A DNA stretch of 20,725 bases from Chloroflexota bacterium. GTDB lineage: Bacteria; Chloroflexota; Limnocylindria; Limnocylindrales; Limnocylindraceae. The translations under genes were made by a program, and so were the position numbers. This document shows positions 17,900 through 20,725 of this stretch, in pieces. Positions within the stretch are counted from its first letter, which is position 1, and every line of letters starts with the position of its first letter. The stretch is from positions 1 to 20,725 of the forward strand of contig JAEMRB010000007.1 of assembly GCA_016463555.1 (NCBI GenBank). The letters are read 5' to 3'. The notes below the pieces were generated by a model. It saw nothing but the letters and a program-made list of their open reading frames with translations. It ran no database searches and had not been told where the DNA came from.

Positions 17900-17935
17900 G
17901 CAGGAATCGTAGCGCGAATTCGAAAGCGCTTCCCT

Positions 17936-18667
17936 CTAGGGGGCGGCAAGCTCTCGCACACGCGCCGCCAACTGGCTGCTGTACACGGCCTGCGTGACGC
18001 CGACCCGCGCCGCAAGTTCCGGGAGCGCCGCCCAAGAGAAATCATCCCAGCCACCGCTGCCGTCCCAGGTTGCGAGAAGTGCCGGCGGACGCCGCGCACC
18101 CCCATCCAGCGCTGGTGCGCGCAGCAGGTGTGCCGACTCAACGTGGCTCTGCGCCGCTGCGTCACTACCGAGCACGATCACGAGCCCGAGTCGATGCAGG
18201 TCATCCTCTGGCACGCGCAGGTTCGCGCCGCGCAGCAGGTCAAGCAGCTCCGCAAGATCGTGGCCGGGTGCCGTTGCGATGAGCGGGAAGCCGCGAACGA
18301 GGGAGCGGACCACGGTCTTCGTCGTCACTGCGCTCAAGCGCTCAATCAGTCCATGGGCGATGAGTCGCGTGGAGCGCGGACTGCGTGGCGCGCCGCCAGC
18401 GCCAGCGACGAGGCAGCCGACCCCCGCCGGATCGGTGAGCCAGACGAAGGCCTCCTCGGGAGCGATCTTGATCTCGGCACTCTCGGCACCTGCAGGAAGT
18501 GGCGAGGCGGCGGCGATTGCTGCAGCGAGTGCATCGCGGCGTTCAGCGGCGGCACTCCCCGTTACGACGATGGGCACACCCGCGTCGGCGAGGAGGGTGA
18601 TCTGTGCCGCCAGTGTGGCGCTGAGCTCGCCAGCAGCCACCAGGTTGCGCAGCCCGTCGTGGCTCAT
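17936..18667 (-). CDS. Unrecognised protein resembling a degenerate secretion-type ATPase
   Basis: The protein has 243 residues, is soluble and Ala/Leu-rich. The segment VVTGSAAAERRDAL (34-47) sits where a P-loop strand-loop-helix would be, but it lacks the GK[ST] lysine. RSLVRGFPLIATAPGHDLAE (121-140) is followed by ELLDLL, reminiscent of the T-x-HA-x-S-x-x-E-x-L region of GspE/CpaF-family ATPases. If so, it is an inactive or non-nucleotide-binding derivative. This is a by-eye resemblance and may be wrong. The ATG overlaps the stop of the MBL gene by 4 nt (ATGA), which sets the start; a longer frame from 18715 is less likely. No membrane segment or signal peptide is seen. Confidence 0.6.
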   Translation of the reverse strand: MSHDGLRNLVAAGELSATLAAQITLLADAGVPIVVTGSAAAERRDALAAAIAAASPLPAGAESAEIKIAPEEAFVWLTDPAGVGCLVAGAGGAPRSPRSTRLIAHGLIERLSAVTTKTVVRSLVRGFPLIATAPGHDLAELLDLLRGANLRVPEDDLHRLGLVIVLGSDAAAQSHVESAHLLRAPALDGGARRPPALLATWDGSGGWDDFSWAALPELAARVGVTQAVYSSQLAARVRELAAP

Positions 18668-19332
18668 GCGCGCTCCGCCGTCAGGCTCTTCGTGCGAATG
18701 GAGTTGTCGATCCACGCCGATTCGGTGCCGATCATCGTCTCTCGTCCGTGCCCGGGAATCACACGGGTCGCAGGGTCAAGCGTTCGCAGCCGTGAGAGTG
18801 AGTCGAGCATCGCCGTCGCGTCACCACCGGGGAGGTCGGTCCTCCCCCATCCGCCGAAGAAGAGGGTGTCGCCACTCAGTAGTAGGCCTGCGCTCGCATC
18901 AAACAGCGAGATCGACCCTTCGGTATGGCCTGGGGTGTGGAGCACCGTGAAGTTGATACTCCCCGCGGTGATCCGATCGCCATCGTTTAGGTCGCGCGTG
19001 GGCACGACCGGCGGGATCGGAAAGGGTGCGGCGAGTGGCTGTGGCTCGATGAGACGATGGCGGTCGAGCGGATGCACGCCGATCGGCAGCTCCTCGTGAT
19101 GGTGCGTTGCGTGGTGCGCCGCCAGTGCCGCCATCTCCCCCATGTGGTCCCAGTGCCCGTGGGTGGCGAGCGCCAACACCAAGCGCCAGCCGCGCTCGGC
19201 GAGTTGCGTGGTGAGAGCGCCAAGTGATGGGATCGCTGGGTCGACGACGATCGCCTCGCGGCGCTCAGGGTCGCCTACGAGCACCACGTTGGTGCGCAGC
19301 GGCCCGATTGGGAGAACCTGCACCTCAATCAT
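18664..19332 (-). CDS. Metallo-beta-lactamase-fold hydrolase (glyoxalase II-like)
   Basis: This 222-residue protein has the full metal-binding set: THGHWDH (57-63, giving His58, His60, Asp62 and His63), His136 in HTPGHTEGS, Asp155 in SGDTLF and His195 in PGHGRET. The pattern is that of hydroxyacylglutathione hydrolase-like thioesterases. It is shorter than true GloB, lacking most of the C-terminal substrate domain, so the physiological thioester is unclear. A loop at 73-79 contains extra histidines. It has ATGA overlaps with the genes on both sides, so it belongs to one translated unit. Confidence 0.88.
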   Translation of the reverse strand: MIEVQVLPIGPLRTNVVLVGDPERREAIVVDPAIPSLGALTTQLAERGWRLVLALATHGHWDHMGEMAALAAHHATHHHEELPIGVHPLDRHRLIEPQPLAAPFPIPPVVPTRDLNDGDRITAGSINFTVLHTPGHTEGSISLFDASAGLLLSGDTLFFGGWGRTDLPGGDATAMLDSLSRLRTLDPATRVIPGHGRETMIGTESAWIDNSIRTKSLTAERA

Positions 19333-19910
19333 CGCTGCGGCCGCTTGATCGGCTGGAAGGCGCGCGAATCGAGCTCCGCGCGCAGCGTCTCCTCGTTCGC
19401 GGCTGACAGCTCCACCAGACGCTCCAGTAGCGCAATGCGCCTCTCCGCCTCAGCTGGATCAGGGGCTCCCTTTGCAATCGGCAACATGCCGGCCACTGCA
19501 ACGCGATCAAGGCCTCGCCCACCGAGCGACGCGGCGTAGCGCACCGCCCAGAGCAGGATCTCGACCGGCTCAGCCGCCTCGTCACTTGGGGCAGGAACGA
19601 GCGCGAGGATCAGGCCGCGATCTCCCGGCCAGGTTGCGGCGGCACGCCACGACTCTGGGTCGCGAATCGGATTGATCACCAGGCTCTCAGCCGGAATCTT
19701 CAGCCACTCTTCGTGACTCATGCCCACCAGTTCTCCGCCGACGGGGAGCAGCGCGCGATGAACCCCCGTGAGTGCATTCAGTCGTTCAGCGAGGTGCTCG
19801 CGCGATGCGGGTTCGGCTGCCGTTAGCTCTGGGCACTCGACGAAGTGAATTGCAGCATTGGAGTCGGGCTCGCAAGCGAATGCCGCTGGATCGAGAAACG
19901 TTGCGAACAC
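19329..19910 (-). CDS. Hypothetical soluble protein
   Basis: The protein has 193 residues, with no signal peptide or membrane segment, and I do not recognise the family. It looks mixed alpha/beta: strand-like LILALVPAP near 100 and helical segments such as EILLWAVRYAASL. A long charged helix, PAEAERRIALLERLVEL, lies near the C-terminus, and the tail is basic. The start is GTG, 2 nt after the rhomboid stop and without an SD, so re-initiation is likely. Its stop overlaps the MBL start (ATGA). The tight packing supports a real gene. A function linked to the rhomboid or the MBL hydrolase is only a guess. Confidence 0.65.
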   Translation of the reverse strand: MFATFLDPAAFACEPDSNAAIHFVECPELTAAEPASREHLAERLNALTGVHRALLPVGGELVGMSHEEWLKIPAESLVINPIRDPESWRAAATWPGDRGLILALVPAPSDEAAEPVEILLWAVRYAASLGGRGLDRVAVAGMLPIAKGAPDPAEAERRIALLERLVELSAANEETLRAELDSRAFQPIKRPQR

Positions 19911-19912
19911 GC

Positions 19913-20725
19913 TTAGAAGGGTAACTGCGAGCGCAGGCTAGCGAGCTCGCGCCAATTCACATAGATCGCGACGAACCCGATGAGAACCAATAGGCTCAAC
20001 GCTACGTCTCCACCGCGCCGATTCGCGATCGCTGCGGACCATCGCCGACGCATCGCCTCGGCTCGCGTTGGTTGCAGCAACACACCAAAAAGGAGACCGG
20101 TTAGGAGCCCGCCGATATGCGCCGAGTTGTCGATACCACCACCGACGAACCCAATCCCAAAGCCGAGCATGATGTTGATGAGTAGGAGACCGCCGACACG
20201 GCCGAGCGCATCGCGCATACCTCGCTCCACCAGGGGTCGGTGTGACCACTCTGCGCCAAGGGCGATACCGAAAAGGGCAAAGACACCGCCGGAGGCACCA
20301 ACCGAGTACCCGTTGGGCAGCCAGATTGCGCTTGCAAGCGACGCGCCGATAACTCCGATGAAGTACCAGCCGATGAGCCGTTTCGCGCCGTACAGCCGAT
20401 AGACCAGCTGCGCGGCAATGTCGAGTGCAATGGCGTTGAAGCCGAGATGGAGCGCCCACGACTGCCAGTCCGGATTGAACCCTCCGTGCACGAATGCAAC
20501 GGTGACGAGGCGCCATGGATACCCCGTTAGAAAGTCAGAACCGCTGAGGTCGATTTTGGTGAGCGCAAAGAGCTCAGCAAGCGCCGGATCAAACTTCGTC
20601 AGCACCGAGAGGACGATGGTGACCGCGAGAAGAGTGCGCGGCACCCATGCACCGGCCGGTACGCCACGGGCGCGGCGAACTCCCCGTCGCCCTCGCCACC
20701 TACCGCCAGGCCGAGGGGAGCGCCC
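19913..20725 (-). CDS. Rhomboid-family intramembrane serine protease (5' end open)
   Basis: This is a polytopic intramembrane protease with at least six hydrophobic segments. Counting from a GTG at 20644, the catalytic Ser118 is in SVGASGG and the partner His176 in NSAHIGG. The LHLGFN motif (66-70, H-x3-N) and WRLVTVAFVHGG are also typical. That GTG would give 243 residues, but it has no SD and places the first membrane helix almost at the terminus. The frame stays open without a stop through 20725 and encodes an Arg/Gly-rich stretch that could be a cytoplasmic head, so the true start is probably beyond the window. Substrates cannot be inferred. Confidence 0.87.
   Translation of the reverse strand, partial: GRSPRPGGRWRGRRGVRRARGVPAGAWVPRTLLAVTIVLSVLTKFDPALAELFALTKIDLSGSDFLTGYPWRLVTVAFVHGGFNPDWQSWALHLGFNAIALDIAAQLVYRLYGAKRLIGWYFIGVIGASLASAIWLPNGYSVGASGGVFALFGIALGAEWSHRPLVERGMRDALGRVGGLLLINIMLGFGIGFVGGGIDNSAHIGGLLTGLLFGVLLQPTRAEAMRRRWSAAIANRRGGDVALSLLVLIGFVAIYVNWRELASLRSQLPF

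Noticed and set aside
17911..17930. AGCGC/GCGCT inverted repeat around an EcoRI-like GAATTC before the aldolase gene
   Set aside because: Only 5 bp with a 10-nt spacer, no promoter hexamers nearby; expected by chance at this GC content.

Overview
The window is high-GC bacterial chromosome with tightly packed genes, frequent GTG starts and many 1-8 nt gene overlaps. It contains a single clpP, an alpha2-type (glyQS-fused) glycyl-tRNA synthetase, an FmdB zinc ribbon, a YqjE-type membrane protein and a polyamine-type ABC transporter. This fits a streamlined member of the Chloroflexota (Limnocylindria-like) or a relative of the Actinomycetota. That placement is my inference from gene content and order; no marker in the window proves it. 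I saw no insertion sequence, phage block, CRISPR array or rRNA.

Layout. (1) 49-864, plus strand: a ferredoxin/flavodoxin-NADP+ reductase. It converges on the next block, and the two stop codons share the bases TTAA. (2) 861-11009, minus strand: a nearly gapless block that reads, in transcription order, mrp, a holin-superfamily membrane protein, a small membrane protein, tRNA-Leu(UAG), tig, clpP, clpX, valS, fmdB, glyS. Gaps are 45 nt or less, and several genes overlap (8 nt, 21 nt into the tRNA, 4 nt GTGA, 1 nt TAATG). It joins iron-sulfur cluster delivery, nascent-chain folding (trigger factor), ATP-dependent proteolysis (ClpXP) and aminoacylation (ValRS, GlyRS), with a tRNA in the middle. 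(3) 11010-11175: a divergent regulatory region with a plausible potA promoter, three short palindromes and two GC-rich hairpins in the mrp leader. (4) 11176-16497, plus strand: a potA-potD-potB-potC transport operon for polyamines or a similar substrate, whose last gene is a class III aminotransferase overlapping potC by 4 nt. Import and first-step catabolism of putrescine, GABA or a related amine is the natural reading. (5) 16502-20725, minus strand: in transcription order a rhomboid protease (open at the window edge), an unrecognised soluble protein, a metallo-beta-lactamase-fold hydrolase, a protein resembling a secretion ATPase that has lost its P-loop lysine, and a class II aldolase-like protein. 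The first four are linked by a 2-nt gap and two ATGA overlaps.

Most genes are ordinary housekeeping or transport genes. The points most worth a second look are: the reading frame whose stop codon lies in the D-loop of tRNA-Leu, with tig starting 31 nt after the tRNA and without a Shine-Dalgarno sequence; the three short palindromes around the potA promoter; the two hairpins before mrp; and the coupled cassette of rhomboid, unknown protein, MBL hydrolase and degenerate ATPase. I did not find a convincing wholly new system.
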